A stretch of 64,000 nt of DNA from Enchytraeus crypticus (lineage: Eukaryota; Annelida; Clitellata; Enchytraeida; Enchytraeidae), in assembly GCA_905160935.1 (NCBI GenBank), contig CAJHZI010000664.1, positions 1,216,501 to 1,280,500 on the forward strand, written 5' to 3'. Each line of letters opens with the position of its first letter. Position 1 is the first letter of the stretch. A program made the position numbers and the translations under genes. Below, piece after piece: positions 1-10,873 of the stretch. Under the pieces are notes generated by a model, which made no database searches, was not told where the DNA came from, and saw only the letters and a list, made by a program, of their open reading frames with translations.

Positions 1-421
1 ATATTGCCACCGTGTGGCAGGCCACTGTAAAGTTAATGTTGAAAATGAAAAAGATAATCCAAGGTTTGTATCGAGTTGACGGGAAATCCAATCGGGTGTC
101 TCGTAGTATGTTGAAGTGAATGCTGACGGGAAGGCAGGATATCATCGTTAGTAAATCCGCCACTGCTAGCCAGGTTAGAATTAGATTCGTCGAGGACATC
201 ATCTTCTTTCTGGTGAGCACAACTATGTTGGCAATGTTTGCCACTGTGCCCCAGGCGCAAACCACGACGACGACGTAGCCGTGGATTATGGAGTAAGAGT
301 CACTGAAAGCTTTCAGCCCGGAGTATTTATGATGAGGATCTTCCTGATGGACGTTCTGGATATCCAATCTCAGGACTTCCTCTGGATTCGATGAGCTCAT
401 GTTTTCCGTATGATGATTCAT
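1..421 (-). CDS. DMSR-like neuropeptide GPCR, N-terminal coding exon (partial, runs off left edge)
   Basis: The minus strand is open from an ATG at 421 to the window edge, giving 140 codons. Residues 1-43 are a hydrophilic N-terminus. TM1 lies at about 45-68 and ends in GTVANIANIVVLTRKK, closely resembling the TM1/loop signature of the myosuppressin/FMRFamide (DMSR, Srw-like) class A receptors. TM2 (about 79-104) carries LAVADLL with the class A aspartate 2.50. A short extracellular loop follows, then the start of TM3 with NFTVACHTVAI, also typical of this family. Such receptors sit in the plasma membrane and signal through G proteins after binding RFamide-type peptides; the ligand here is inferred only from the family. 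The start is supported by a 3' splice site just upstream. TM3 to TM7 must lie left of the window. The remaining uncertainty is the exact subfamily. Confidence 0.82.
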   Translation of the reverse strand, partial: MNHHTENMSSSNPEEVLRLDIQNVHQEDPHHKYSGLKAFSDSYSIIHGYVVVVVCAWGTVANIANIVVLTRKKMMSSTNLILTWLAVADLLTMISCLPVSIHFNILRDTRLDFPSTRYKPWIIFFIFNINFTVACHTVAI

Positions 422-431
422 CTTTGTATAT

Positions 432-448
432 CTGAAAATAAAATTATA
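432..448 (-). promoter_or_regulatory. 3' splice site before the GPCR coding exon
   Basis: Read on the minus strand the sequence is a T-rich tract ending TTTTATTTTCAG, followed by 10 bases and the receptor ATG at 421. This implies a 5' UTR exon and a promoter further right, which I could not locate. Confidence 0.6.
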
Positions 449-858
449 AATAAAACTACATCTATATGCCATTAAATATACAAACGTCACGTCATTAAGT
501 AACATGTCTCTGATAATTGAAGTGCAACGATTCTTGTAGTAACGCAAGACAATTATTGTTTATTATTAAATATAGCTTACATTTTCGTCAGCTCTATCTC
601 AATTTTACATTTTTATAAGTATTTATATAATATTTGGAATAATCCATATCTTCGGAGCAAAGAAATCGGCAACTATAGTTAAATTCGAAACTATTTTACA
701 TTATATTTTCGTTATCTTTATATTTTCTTAACGCTATATATCGATCCGCTAACAAAGCCTCTAGGAAATACGCAATTGTTCCAGAGGGGAAATTATTTAA
801 TTACTCTAAAGGCAAGGTTAAGAAGTATCACGAGTAATTATATATACATGTAATATAT
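449..858. other. AT-rich stretch, probable 5' UTR intron of the GPCR
   Basis: No gene, repeat or RNA signal seen. Its position directly behind the receptor's 3' splice site suggests intron. Confidence 0.35.
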
Positions 859-897
859 GTATGATACGTCTACATATAACATGTAGACGTATCATAC
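859..897. repeat. Perfect 17-bp inverted repeat (hairpin)
   Basis: Arms GTATGATACGTCTACAT and its exact complement flank the 5-base loop ATAAC. It stands in AT-rich unique DNA. It could be a small RNA hairpin, a protein-binding dyad or the remains of a foldback element. Confidence 0.85.
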
Positions 898-3200
898 GAC
901 ACCGGAAGGCTTGTGTGATTTACTGACACCGCAAGACCGCAATCAGGTGGGGGAAAGCTGAGTGTAAGATTACTATTAGATGAAGAGATTGCATTTGCAT
1001 GGCTTCTATCAAAGCTACAGCAATAATGAAACACCATAGATATGAAGTTAACTCCTATTTTCTTCGTTAACTTCTTGTTTTCTTTTCGTATTTCTGTATT
1101 CATGACTGCTAAAGAATTGAACTGTAAAATATTTATTGAGAGAAATTAAATCTTCATTTTTGTTTTCTTTTAAATGTTTCTGTTATAGAAATTAGGCTTG
1201 CTTAATTAAGATTGTGTTTTTAAATCACCGAGTTACATTCATTTAAATGTTCGCCAATTTTAATTCACAATTGATATGATTATTTCAATTTAGGTCTTGA
1301 AGAAATTATCGACTTTTCAAGCTGAAAATAGGGATGATCATGTAAAGTTTGCTTCAGATTTGCATTTTATAAGTTTGCGAATCTAAGTTTGAGATTATTG
1401 ATAAAAGAAGCGTCAAATAATTTCTGAATCATTGAATTTTGAACCTTGAATCTTCAAATTGAGAATCTTTGAATTTAAAAATTTATAATCCCTGAATCAT
1501 ACTTCAAATTTTTGAATATAGAATTTAGAATCCTTTGCAAACTTCTGTTATGGGCATGACAATGAGTTTCAATATTATTAACATGTGATCTGAAAAAGGT
1601 ATTACTCTAAATACTAACCGAACATTTCTCGTGGCTAATAAAGCAGTTAGTCTTGAGCTTTATCTATACTGACATTTATATAATACATTATCGTGCATTC
1701 AGGTTTCGAATTTATTTAATTATTTAATTGCATTCGAAGCAAGGAGATCACCTGAACTGTATAAGTTTCGACAAATTTCTCTTTTTTATTAGTAAGTGAA
1801 GCTGATTAGTAATTTATACCTATTAATTTCAGTATCACATCAGCCAGAAAATGTTTACGTTTTGTTAATTAAATTTAATAAAAAAGCAATAATAAGTCAA
1901 TTATACATCAAAATAGGATAACAAGAGTGGATAGGGGCCTCCAGTGAGGGACAAGGAGCCAATAGTTTAAATGTTTTCCGTCTAATTTCAAATCGTGGGC
2001 ACAGAACCAACGCGAGATTCACCTCAAAGACTTAAAATTGAGTGTGAAAATATTTAGCAGAAAGGAAATATCTAAAGCTGGTTTAAAAAATCGTCAAGTT
2101 TCGCTACTCCGGAAAGGTTAATATGCCTTATGTTTGTAGCGTAGCCTGCTTAGAGATGATGCCACTCTAGAAAGTCTCAGGGAATAGCGTAATTAATTAT
2201 GTAGCTATTTATGTAATTAATAATTAATTTAACTTAGACGTATTCATGAGTGCTCTGATATCGAGGATATATTGCGGATTAGATCCAGTTTCACTTAAAC
2301 ATAATTATTTTACTCATTGGAATTTTTCAAAATGTTTATATTTCTGACTCTAAACTTTTAGTGCAGAGATCAATTTCATTACGGAGTATACATTCATTAC
2401 TAAATATATCCTCATAAAATCTGAAGGCATTTAATGCGTGTGAAAAATTTGTCTTGCGATAATTATTCCAGTAGTTAAGGGAAGCCCGGGCATCGGGATG
2501 TAATCGAGGCTCCAGCACGTGGAGCATGAAGCATTGTATGGAATCTGGTCGTCAGTCGACACGAGCTTAATTAATGGCATTGTTAGAGATCCGCTGCTGT
2601 TGGCCATACTCGCCCTCATATCTCGTGTCGAAATTAATTAATCAATTAAAAACTCTGCGACTGTGAGCGAATGATTGAAGTAGCGCCGTTAGATTGATTT
2701 GATTCAGTTGCATAACCAGTATCAGTTTCTGAGTCTAAACCCGAACCACTGCTCAATGGGCGACGTTAGTGTCGTTTAATTAATTATATTAATTTTTTCT
2801 TTGATATCATTGACATTGTGAAGAGTGAATATGAGTATGTTTTCACAGAAGTGGCCTGAACTTGAATTAGGTGTATAATGTTGTTGTTGTTGTAGTTGAT
2901 AATACGGCGTGTGTAGTTTGTTTACCTTGAAGTTTAACAACCTCGGCCTGCCTTCGTTTGGAACAAAGTTATTCCCTTAAATTTTTGGAGGTAATAATAT
3001 ATACAATTCTTCGCTAAAGGTTCTAGTTTAGAATCACATTTTGGTCCATTAAATTAGGAATCTGGAATCTTAAACAATTAGCACATGGAATAATTTAATT
3101 ATTCAATGAATTAATTAAATTTGTAATTAAATTATTATTCGCTAACATATCATAAACTTTCAGGTTTATTTGGTCGTAGATATTTGGTTACACATATAAC
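898..3200. other. Noncoding AT-rich region
   Basis: No supported gene. At about 1400-1540 there is a loose repetition of GAATCTTTGAAT-like words. Short open frames at 2336-2619 (minus) have no recognisable motif and overlap one another. Confidence 0.5.
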
Positions 3201-3392
3201 AACAGCCTGTGCTTCATGCTACCTTCTACATTTTTTGTTTTTACAGTTTACGTACTTTCTTTCCAACAGCCTGTGCTTCATGCTACCTTCTAAATTTTTT
3301 GTTTTTACAGTTTACGTACTTTCTTTCCAACAGCCTGTGCTTCATGCTACCTTCTACATTTTTTGTTTTTACAGTTTACGTACTTTCTTTCC
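3201..3392 (+). repeat. Tandem triplication, 3 x 64 bp
   Basis: Three consecutive 64-bp units start at 3201, 3265 and 3329. They are almost identical; the middle copy differs by one base (CTAAATT for CTACATT). Each unit contains a pyrimidine tract ending TTTTTGTTTTTACAG, which resembles a 3' splice site. The near identity implies a recent origin. The continuous reading frame through it is a by-product of a unit plus stop-free phase, not a gene. Confidence 0.95.
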
Positions 3393-3569
3393 ATGGTAAT
3401 TAGAAATCGCTGCCTTTAGTAACTAAGCGAATTTGTAGTATTTATAAAGCAATGGGGTCTGATTCTGAAGCTTTAAAGGACAGGCTTTTTAAATGTGAAA
3501 GTTTTTAACTTTTAAGCTTTTCAAGTAGTGAATAGTAGCTAAAGATTCTACGGAATGAAAAGAACCGGA

Positions 3570-3872
3570 TAAAAACATGGACGAAAATCAGTATTTCCCA
3601 TGTTGTGTCCTGGACATTGAAAAAACTAACCGTTAACTGCACTTGTCGTATAAGGTAACTAAGCAGTAACTGAGGAAGGTAACGGGAAATAATCTCAGAA
3701 GTCATATTGTCATATTGTCATAAGGCCACAGGTTACAAAAGATGTGGATAAGGCATATCCATTTGTGAAGGTATTAACTAGTGGAGCTTTATGGAGCGTG
3801 AAATCAGAGGGAGTAGGAATATCTAAACCTTAAATCTGTCCATTGGCATAACATTGGAGAGAGAGAGAGAGC

Positions 3873-3905
<33 letters not shown>
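3570..3905 (+). mobile_element. GA-tailed short interspersed repeat, copy 1
   Basis: About 285 bp of unique-looking sequence ends in CTGTCCATTGGCATAACATT and then a (GA)n run (3856-3905). It aligns with 12365-12697 over its length: both share TTGTGT..., a stretch ending ACGGGAAAT, a segment with AAGGC.TA.CAATTTGTGAAGG, and the same 3' end. That makes it a dispersed repeat with a (GA)n 3' tail, probably a SINE using an RTE-like LINE. No pol III promoter box was recognised, so the 5' end is uncertain. Confidence 0.6.
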
Positions 3906-3906
<1 letters not shown>

Positions 3907-5391
3907 AGTGGTGGGAAACTAGCGGGAAGGCATTATGATTGCTCAGCCCGTGTCCGATTAGGACAGTATTGAAACTCTGAATATAACTTTATTATATGGC
4001 CTGTGATTTTTGTACGTTGATTTACACGCATATCAATACTGAAATTAAAGGCGCGCATCATTAGAGTTCCACATTTGATTTATATAAACTTGAAGTCTTT
4101 ATGCTAACGATAATTGAATGATACTTCAGAATATCTGTAGATTGCGTCGATTACGTTCTAACCAACTAAACGGTTTCAAATTGCAGTTTAGGAGAACGAC
4201 TATCACAGAGTCAGCATTTCAACTGTGAGGTAAATTGTAAATTCAAAGACTAATTGAGAGATTGAGTCGAAGATGACTGATGAAAGAAAACGACGTTGAA
4301 AGATCACAGGGACCCTACTTCGCTCACAAAACGATTTTAAAGCATAGATTTGCTTCGGTCGATCAACAAGAAGACTCTAATTCCTCCTCGATTTGCTCTC
4401 ATCGACTAAAAGTGAATATTTAAATGACTGCATTGGCTCCTGTCAGCCATATTTGGAGACTATGAAGAAAAATGATAACAACCTGAGATGCTCAGAATAT
4501 TTATTGTCTCGATGTTAATATTGTCGGTGGCTGATATTGCATTGTGGCATTTAGTTTTTTTATCGTACAACTTTTATTTATTCACCTTTTTTTTATCAGA
4601 ATAATAGTAAACACGAACATGCTTAACTCACAAATAGTTAATCAAGAAGAAGAGGGTTACCACAAAAGAGCCTAAGCTCTGTGAGGTAATGCAGTCAGTA
4701 GCAGCAACTAAGAGTAGCAAATTCGTTTACTATTTATCTCTTAAGCTACAGTGGAACCTATGGTAACCGTACATTTTAATTACTGCTCATAATAAAGAGA
4801 TGCTATCAAAGATATAATTTAATCCATTTTGCGCTGTATCGCACTCTTATATCTGCGAGGGAATACGTGGTTCGTAAGTCTAAACTGACTTTGCTTTCAT
4901 TCTTCATTCAATTCTGCAATTTCTTTTGAAGAAGCTCGATTACAAGGTCAGTTAGTTGCTTTTGATAAGCCATCCAACATCTATCTAATTATGCGTATAG
5001 CCACTTTCTTAAGCATTTTGTCAAAACGATATCATTACCCATGTGAGATAAACAGATGGGGCAGATGTGAGCTCTAGTATTTTCAACCAAATCCAAATAA
5101 AGTCTAAGAGGCGACATACTTTAACCAACGACTTTATTTGATCTTAATCAAAACCAACTAGCAGGTCCAATTGTACCCTTCCGTCAATTTTAATTGAACA
5201 TTTTCCATGTTTCAAGTTTGAGAATATTTTAGAACTTTACTGCTTCAATTTTCTATGCTTTTCAGAAAATTTTCTTCCCCGTATCGATAGAACATCAACT
5301 GACTACCCAACCAAGCGACCAAGTGAGCTTATCCATGTAATAAAATTAGTTACTAGATAATGATAAAGAATATCGCTGTAGAACTAGCTTT
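3906..5391. other. Noncoding AT-rich region
   Basis: No open frame, RNA gene or clear repeat seen. Confidence 0.5.
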
Positions 5392-5569
5392 TGCAATTAC
5401 GTTCTGTCAGTTTTGTTATGTCAGTTTTGTCAGTTAGTTTTTTCAGTTTTGCAGTCAGCAGTAACTCACAGGTGTTAATTATTATTAAATTGACGCTTGT
5501 GAGTGACTGCTGACTTCGAAACTGAAAAAAACTGAAAAAAACTGACAAAACTGACAGAAAAAATTGACA
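5392..5569. repeat. Foldback / MITE-like element with ~85-bp arms
   Basis: The left arm (about 5392-5478, rich in CTGTCAGTTTTGTCAG) and right arm (about 5488-5569) are imperfect reverse complements around a short AT core (TTATTATTAAAT). The inner arm sections, GTCAGCAGT.ACTCACA, match best. A transcript would form a long hairpin. No clear target-site duplication was seen, so class is unassigned. Confidence 0.8.
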
Positions 5570-6918
5570 AAACGGAATGTTGACCAATCAAGTCAATAAG
5601 TCATCCCTGGCCCCCTATTGCCCTTCAATTGATTTTTGTTCCGACTTTTAACAAGACTTTGTCAGAATTTTAACGTGACATAGTTGCAGTTGTAAATCTG
5701 GAGTCGCTTCTGCTGAACGTTGTTCAATTCCCGCTCGACTTCCAGCTGATTAAATCTAATCAGGAGATGATTTTAAAGCGACTTTGAAAGGTCAGTGGTG
5801 TAAGGACGAATCTTTTGCTCCTTAGATGACTTTGAATGTGAACATGTAGAAATCACAGTTATCTGCCACAAAGTGGCGCGTACAGAATGATCGCTCCTTT
5901 TGCATTGCATTTCCAAAGCCAAAGTCGTTTGAGATGCATCTACTGTAGTACATTTTGCAACAAAACGTTTGGGTGAATTTTGTTTACAAATCAACGAAAG
6001 TTACCGGAAAAATTGTTCATTTAACTTTTGCAGAGAAACTTCGAATGAAATAGTTTGCTTAATAATGAAAGCTATTGCGCTACAGACGCGCATAAAGCTT
6101 TGATAAATAACAGAAGAACATTGCGAGGAAATAGCAGAATATGATAGAAGAACATTGCGAGGAAATAGCAGAATGTGATAGAAGAGGTCGCTCGAATTTG
6201 CTGTATCAAGAAGTGCGCTGGTTGAAAAATACGTTAATATCAATAATACATACGGTAACTTAAGACATACATGATGGAACAGAAAGATGGAGAAAATATG
6301 TGGAAGACTTATGTGACAATGTTAAAAACCAACAGCAGAAGATTTTATATAAGAAAAAGAATGTGTGATAGAAGGCTATCAAAGGAATAGATAATTATTG
6401 ATTGATTAATATATAAATATTTATCGATTATTTGATTGATTGAAGCACAAAGTTACTGTTATCCAGATAAATATTGAATCTTTTTTTGTAATTCTGGATT
6501 TTTATCAGAATAAAAAAGTTTAATAATGGATAGCGAGAGAGAAGCTGAATGGTAGATGAAGCTCCATTTCGGTTTTCTGTAAATTCTCCACTAATAATTT
6601 ATCAGAAACTGTCAATAGCTTCGTCAAATAAAAATATAGACACTGAAGCGCAACTCAAACATGGGCTGTTTGCTTCCGATTGAGGCGGGTAAATATAAAA
6701 GCATTGGTTTTTAATTATTTCACTTATGTCTTTACCATTGAAATCAAATCAATATCGTGACTGAGGCATCCTAAACCAGCGTTAACTCGTGTTAACAATA
6801 ATTTGTTCGAAGCTATTCAACAGCGATAATCAAATGTGAACCCGATGATCGGTGGCAGTCAATATTGACAAGAAAATAATGTTTCCAGCAATTTTGTCTT
6901 CTTTTCCGGTTAACTGGA
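5570..6918. other. Noncoding region with a 2 x 34-bp duplication
   Basis: Unit AGAAGAACATTGCGAGGAAA... occurs at 6112 and again at 6146, nearly unchanged. Nothing else recognised; minus-strand short frames here lack any family motif. Confidence 0.6.
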
Positions 6919-7046
6919 TTACACACGCGCCGATGTCTGTAAGATATTCGATCGCGGATCAGTATGTGCGGGGTTCAAATCCTGGGCTCGACCGTCACTA
7001 ACATCGCTTTCGAGTGAGGAAACTAACGTTCACATTAGCTTTACCG
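6919..7046 (+). mobile_element. tRNA-derived SINE, family A (head degraded)
   Basis: The copy contains GGATCAGTATGTGCGG, a B-box-like GGGTTCAAATCCTG (6971-6984), then CGTCACTAACATCGCTTTCGAG and the tail TGAGGAAACTAACGTT. The A-box half is worn. Compare 39555-39690, the best preserved copy. Confidence 0.8.
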
Positions 7047-7254
7047 GCTGTTTAGCTTTACTACTGGAGAGCAAGGCTTGACAAATAGTCGAGTCCGTCT
7101 AATATAATAATTTATGTTCTTTGCAGTGTTTCAATGCATAGCTTTCACAGAAAAATGAGTTAAGATACTATTATATTGTCAACTAGACCTACTGTACATT
7201 GCAAGCTTATTTTAACGGCTTTTAATAAACGAAAACCTGAATTGGTAACACAGA

Positions 7255-7330
7255 ACTCCTTGTGGAACATTGGTAAGAGCATCGACGAACGAATGAGAGA
7301 GGTCGTAAGTTCGAAACTCCTTAGCGATAA
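7255..7330 (+). mobile_element. tRNA-like SINE head (second family) or tRNA relic
   Basis: ATTGGTAAGAGCATCGAC resembles a D-arm/A-box and AGGTCGTAAGTTCGAAACTCC a T-arm/B-box, at tRNA-like spacing. The D stem does not pair well, so it is not a functional tRNA. The downstream body may reach about 7580. Confidence 0.45.
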
Positions 7331-7616
7331 AAGAATCTCTCTTCTAGAGGGTCGAATACAAAACTAGTGGTGAACAATTGGTGGTGTCAGGCCGAAGGAT
7401 AACAAGCCTTCAATGAACCGGGACATACCGGCAGATTTAAGAAGATAGTTAAAACTTAATTTGGTAACGTATTCTTGGAGAAACACAATTTTGTGTTTGA
7501 TCCCAATAGACCTACTATTGCACTTAAAGGCCGCGCCTCTCGCTGTATTATTCGATAGCCTACAACTCCAGCCCATGTCTTAGAAATTGATTAAAAGCTG
7601 ATAAACTAAGGTTAAA

Positions 7617-7728
7617 GTCGATTTTTTCTCTCGAAACCGATGTCAGTGACGAGAGGACCAAGGATTTGAACCCCGCACATACTGATCCGCATTCGAGTAT
7701 CTTACCGACTTCGCCACTGGCTCCAGCC
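7617..7728 (-). mobile_element. tRNA-derived SINE, family A
   Basis: On the minus strand it starts GGCTGGAGCCAGTGGCGAAG with an A-box TGGCGAAGTCGG (exact fit to TRGCNNAGYNGG), then a B-box GGGTTCAAATCC and the family tail. It is inverted relative to the copy at 6919-7046. Confidence 0.88.
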
Positions 7729-8100
7729 AAATTACAAACAACTACACTAGCCAAGCGAAATGGCAAATGAGATAGTATGAAATGTAGATTTGTTTTAAAA
7801 TTGAATTGATTCGAAACTAAAATTTTCACAAAAACAAATTATTCTTGTCGTCATTTGTTGGATCGTACATGCATATTAGATTTGAAATAATCATTGATTA
7901 AATTTGCGTAACTTAATTTCGAAAACATTCCAGTAGCTAATATATGTATTACATACCGGATTTAGATTTCAAAGTCTTTGCAAATTATTAATAATCTAAT
8001 ACAGTAATTAGTAATCTGCATATAATATTAACAGTAAAAATCAGTATTGTGCGATATTTAAAATTTTATTTAAAATTTTAAACCCATACTCGTCTGAAGA

Positions 8101-8220
8101 AATTCAACATAGCTAAAAATCTGTTCAAAAATTCAATATGGCTAGCAATTCTTCCGCAAAATTCAATATGGCGAATGATTCACTCGCAAAATTCAATATG
8201 GCGCTCGATTGATCCGCGCA
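8101..8220. repeat. Tandem repeat, 4 x 30 bp with a CAATATGGC core
   Basis: AATTCAATATGGC recurs at 30-bp spacing from about 8102 (first copy CAACATAGC), with variable 15-base partners rich in CpG. The core resembles the ATGG core bound by YY1-type zinc fingers; this is a motif resemblance only. Confidence 0.85.
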
Positions 8221-8352
8221 GAAATCTGCGGACATGTGACTGAACGGAGAGGTGATCAAGATTGCTCAGAGATAAGAGGATGCTCTGAGTGGTTGGGCAA
8301 ATAACGCATGAGAGTAGACATTTAACGCATTCTACTGGCGACCTCTGTATTT

Positions 8353-8530
8353 ATAGCAGTATCTCTCTCTCTCATTCTCTCTCTCTCTTCCTCTATTTCT
8401 CTCTCTCTCTCTTCCTCTCTCTCTATTTCTCACTCTCTCTCTCTCTCACTCTTTCTCTCTTCCTCTCTCTCTATTTATCTCTCTCTCTCTCTCCTGTTAA
8501 TCCAAATGGCAGCAAAAGACGCATTTTAAA
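8353..8530 (-). repeat. (CT)n array with GA-tailed repeat end
   Basis: The (CT)n run (8353-8494), read on the minus strand, is preceded by TTTGCTGCCATTTGGATTAACAG, similar to the 3' ends of the GA-tailed elements at 3.8 and 12.6 kb. The run is probably a retroposon tail that later expanded. Confidence 0.55.
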
Positions 8531-8675
8531 AATAAATATTTTACTGCTACCTTCATTACATGCCTGTGTAGCTACATGTATAGACTATATAAGTATGAAT
8601 AAAGCATAGAAGTTTTTGAAAGCGTTAAAGTATTGATTTATGGAATGTGCAAGCAGACTCTTTGAGTATTTCACT

Positions 8676-8777
8676 TGGCAGAGAGAGAGAGAGAGAGAGA
8701 GATAAAGAGAGAGAGAGAGAGAGAGAGAGAGTGATAGAGAGAGAGAAAGAGAAAGAGAAAGAGAGAGACAGAGAGAC
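8676..8777. repeat. (GA)n microsatellite
   Basis: A GA run with AAAG interruptions, preceded by CACTTGGCAG, which again matches the GA-tailed element end. The frame full of Arg-Glu across it is not a gene. Confidence 0.9.
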
Positions 8778-8977
8778 TAATGAAAGAGCACCTCATCGAC
8801 CAACAAGTCGAGCCCTTCATATAGACTATGTCTTCACTAAATTTATGCAGTTTTTTGCATAGAATAAATCCCATTGACTGAGATGATTTATCATTGTCCT
8901 TTCTTTTCCTGCTTAGCCACATTTTATAAACATGCAGTAGTCAGTTAGATTGCAATGAAATGTGTTCATACATTGAT

Positions 8978-9212
8978 ACAGCAATGATGGGAAACAGCAA
9001 TGATGGGATACAGCAATGATACGAAACAGCAATGATGCGGTACAGCAAAGATTTCTATACAGCAATGATGCGATACAGCAATGATGCGATACAGCAATGA
9101 TGCGGTACAGCAAAGATTCTATACAGCAATGATAGGATACAACAATGATGCGATACAATAATGATGCGATACAGCAATGATGTGATGCTGCAATGATAGG
9201 ATACAACAAGCA
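8978..9212. repeat. 15-bp minisatellite (ATACAGCAATGATGC)
   Basis: About 15 units. A block containing GGTACAGCAAAGATT.CTATACAGC occurs twice (around 9030 and 9105), so a higher-order unit of about 75 bp has duplicated. Confidence 0.92.
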
Positions 9213-9746
9213 GTCGATAATAAAATCTGATCACGCAGACGCAGATGCATAGTTTCACAGAAGTCCTATAAGTATATAAATACTCAATCTGTTGCTGCAG
9301 TCATTAAAACAAGTACAAGCACTAAACTGCTCGAACAAACTGATGCCGATCAAGCGCGTGCCATCAAATCATGTCCTGACCGGATTAATCGGGTTTGACG
9401 AAATATTCCGATGATTTCGGATGAATTTCCGAGAGTTTATTCTCTGATTTACAGAACCGGAAATCGAATTATGATCATTTGGAGTCCCAAAGAGCTACTG
9501 CAGAAAATTTGACGCTATTAGATGTTGCTACTTCTATGACGACAGTGAATTTGACTAGACAACACTGCGCAATTGTATGAAGGACGGATGGTGGGTTTAG
9601 TGGAATAATTTAATTCAAAAATTAGATCCGAACTTGGATTCAGTTTAGATATTGATTCAGATTTTTCAGTTCAAGAATGTTCTTTCTACATAGCTAACAT
9701 ATAAGTAAATTTAAATTTTATAGTACGATATAAGTTAATATAGTTT

Positions 9747-10001
9747 AACTATATTAATCGTATCATCATCATCATCTTCCCTTAAATCCCAGTTTAACCA
9801 GGGTCGGGATACGAATTGAATATCCATTCGTTTAAGTTTTGTGGTAATTTCTGGAGCCTAGGCACTCACCAACCGAATGCCCTTTCTGACGTTGGTATGG
9901 ATATTAGTGCGTTAGTCGCCTTCTACGACACGTGCAGTCACCGGTTGGTCAAATTCTTCAAACGACCCGGACACAACACGGGGAAACTATATTAATCGTA
10001 T
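9747..10001 (-). mobile_element. Complete SINE, family B, with 17-bp target-site duplication
   Basis: A 221-bp element (9764-9984) is bounded by the identical 17-mer AACTATATTAATCGTAT at 9747-9763 and 9985-10001. On the minus strand it begins TCCCCGTGTTGTGTCCGGG, contains AGGGCATTCGGTTGG and ends GGATTTAAGGGAAGATGATGATGATG-like, that is, with a (GAT)n tail. The duplication and tail prove retroposition. Related copies lie at 23287, 37573 and 55257. Confidence 0.92.
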
Positions 10002-10612
10002 ACTTAATAAAAATATACTAAATAAGTTAATTAGTGTATATTCCATAATTTGGTCAAAAGTTACGTTATATGATATGAAATTATTAACATAATGCACTTT
10101 ATACCGTAATTGATAAAAATTCCTGCAATTATAATTATAATGATATCGATTCTCAAATCATTGAGTCCAGAATTAAAACTCTCAATTTAAACTCACAGCT
10201 GCAGAAACCACTCGGAGAAAATATTCTTCAAAGAGGAATCAATATTCTACTAGAAAGTCTCAATTACACGAGGACAATATAATAGGTGCGCACCTACACT
10301 CACTCCACGACGAAGACGAACAATATTGATCATTGAATATTACGCACCCGGAAGAATTTCGTCTAAACTGACGTGGAGTAAAAATGTCTAGTACAAACTC
10401 CCGCTAACAGAGTCTTTCATATAGAGTCGTATCCTCGAGAGCTAAGTTAACCTTTATTAGCACTGTGGAATAAAAATGATATAATTCAAGTGATTTCGCA
10501 CTTAGTTTTCAACACATTTGGTAAGGAGGACATGCTATATTTTCTAACTGAAATTATATGTTATATCATTTTAAAAATAAAAACAGTTTATGTGCGCATG
10601 AATATTTGCTGA

Positions 10613-10667
10613 GCTATTTGCTACTAGAATGTTATTTGCTACTGAAATGTTATTTGCTACTGGAATT
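10613..10667. repeat. Short tandem repeat, 3 x ~18 bp
   Basis: TTATTTGCTACTGAAATG-like unit three times. Confidence 0.85.
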
Positions 10668-10873
10668 CTTGTGTAATGCAGGTCACCTAATGGCGGAGCT
10701 GGTATTCAGTTTGCCTGAGGCTCAAGAGGTTATGGATTGTGTAAACCTCACTGACCGTACATCATAGTAAGCCTTCATATGAGAACATACGCTAAACTTA
10801 GATCTAGAGCTTTATATCGTCATGAAGGTTTTTTGTCTGTTTCCTCATCCAAGGATAAGTCAGGATGGTATAT

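Noticed and set aside
33-260. 75-codon minus-strand frame at the left edge
   Set aside because: It overlaps the GPCR exon in another frame and shows no family motif, whereas the GPCR frame shows clear TM signatures.
7255-7330. Functional tRNA gene
   Set aside because: The D stem and anticodon arm do not pair properly; only the promoter-like arms are preserved.
8978-9212. CRISPR-like array
   Set aside because: Units are contiguous without spacers, and the window is clearly animal nuclear DNA.
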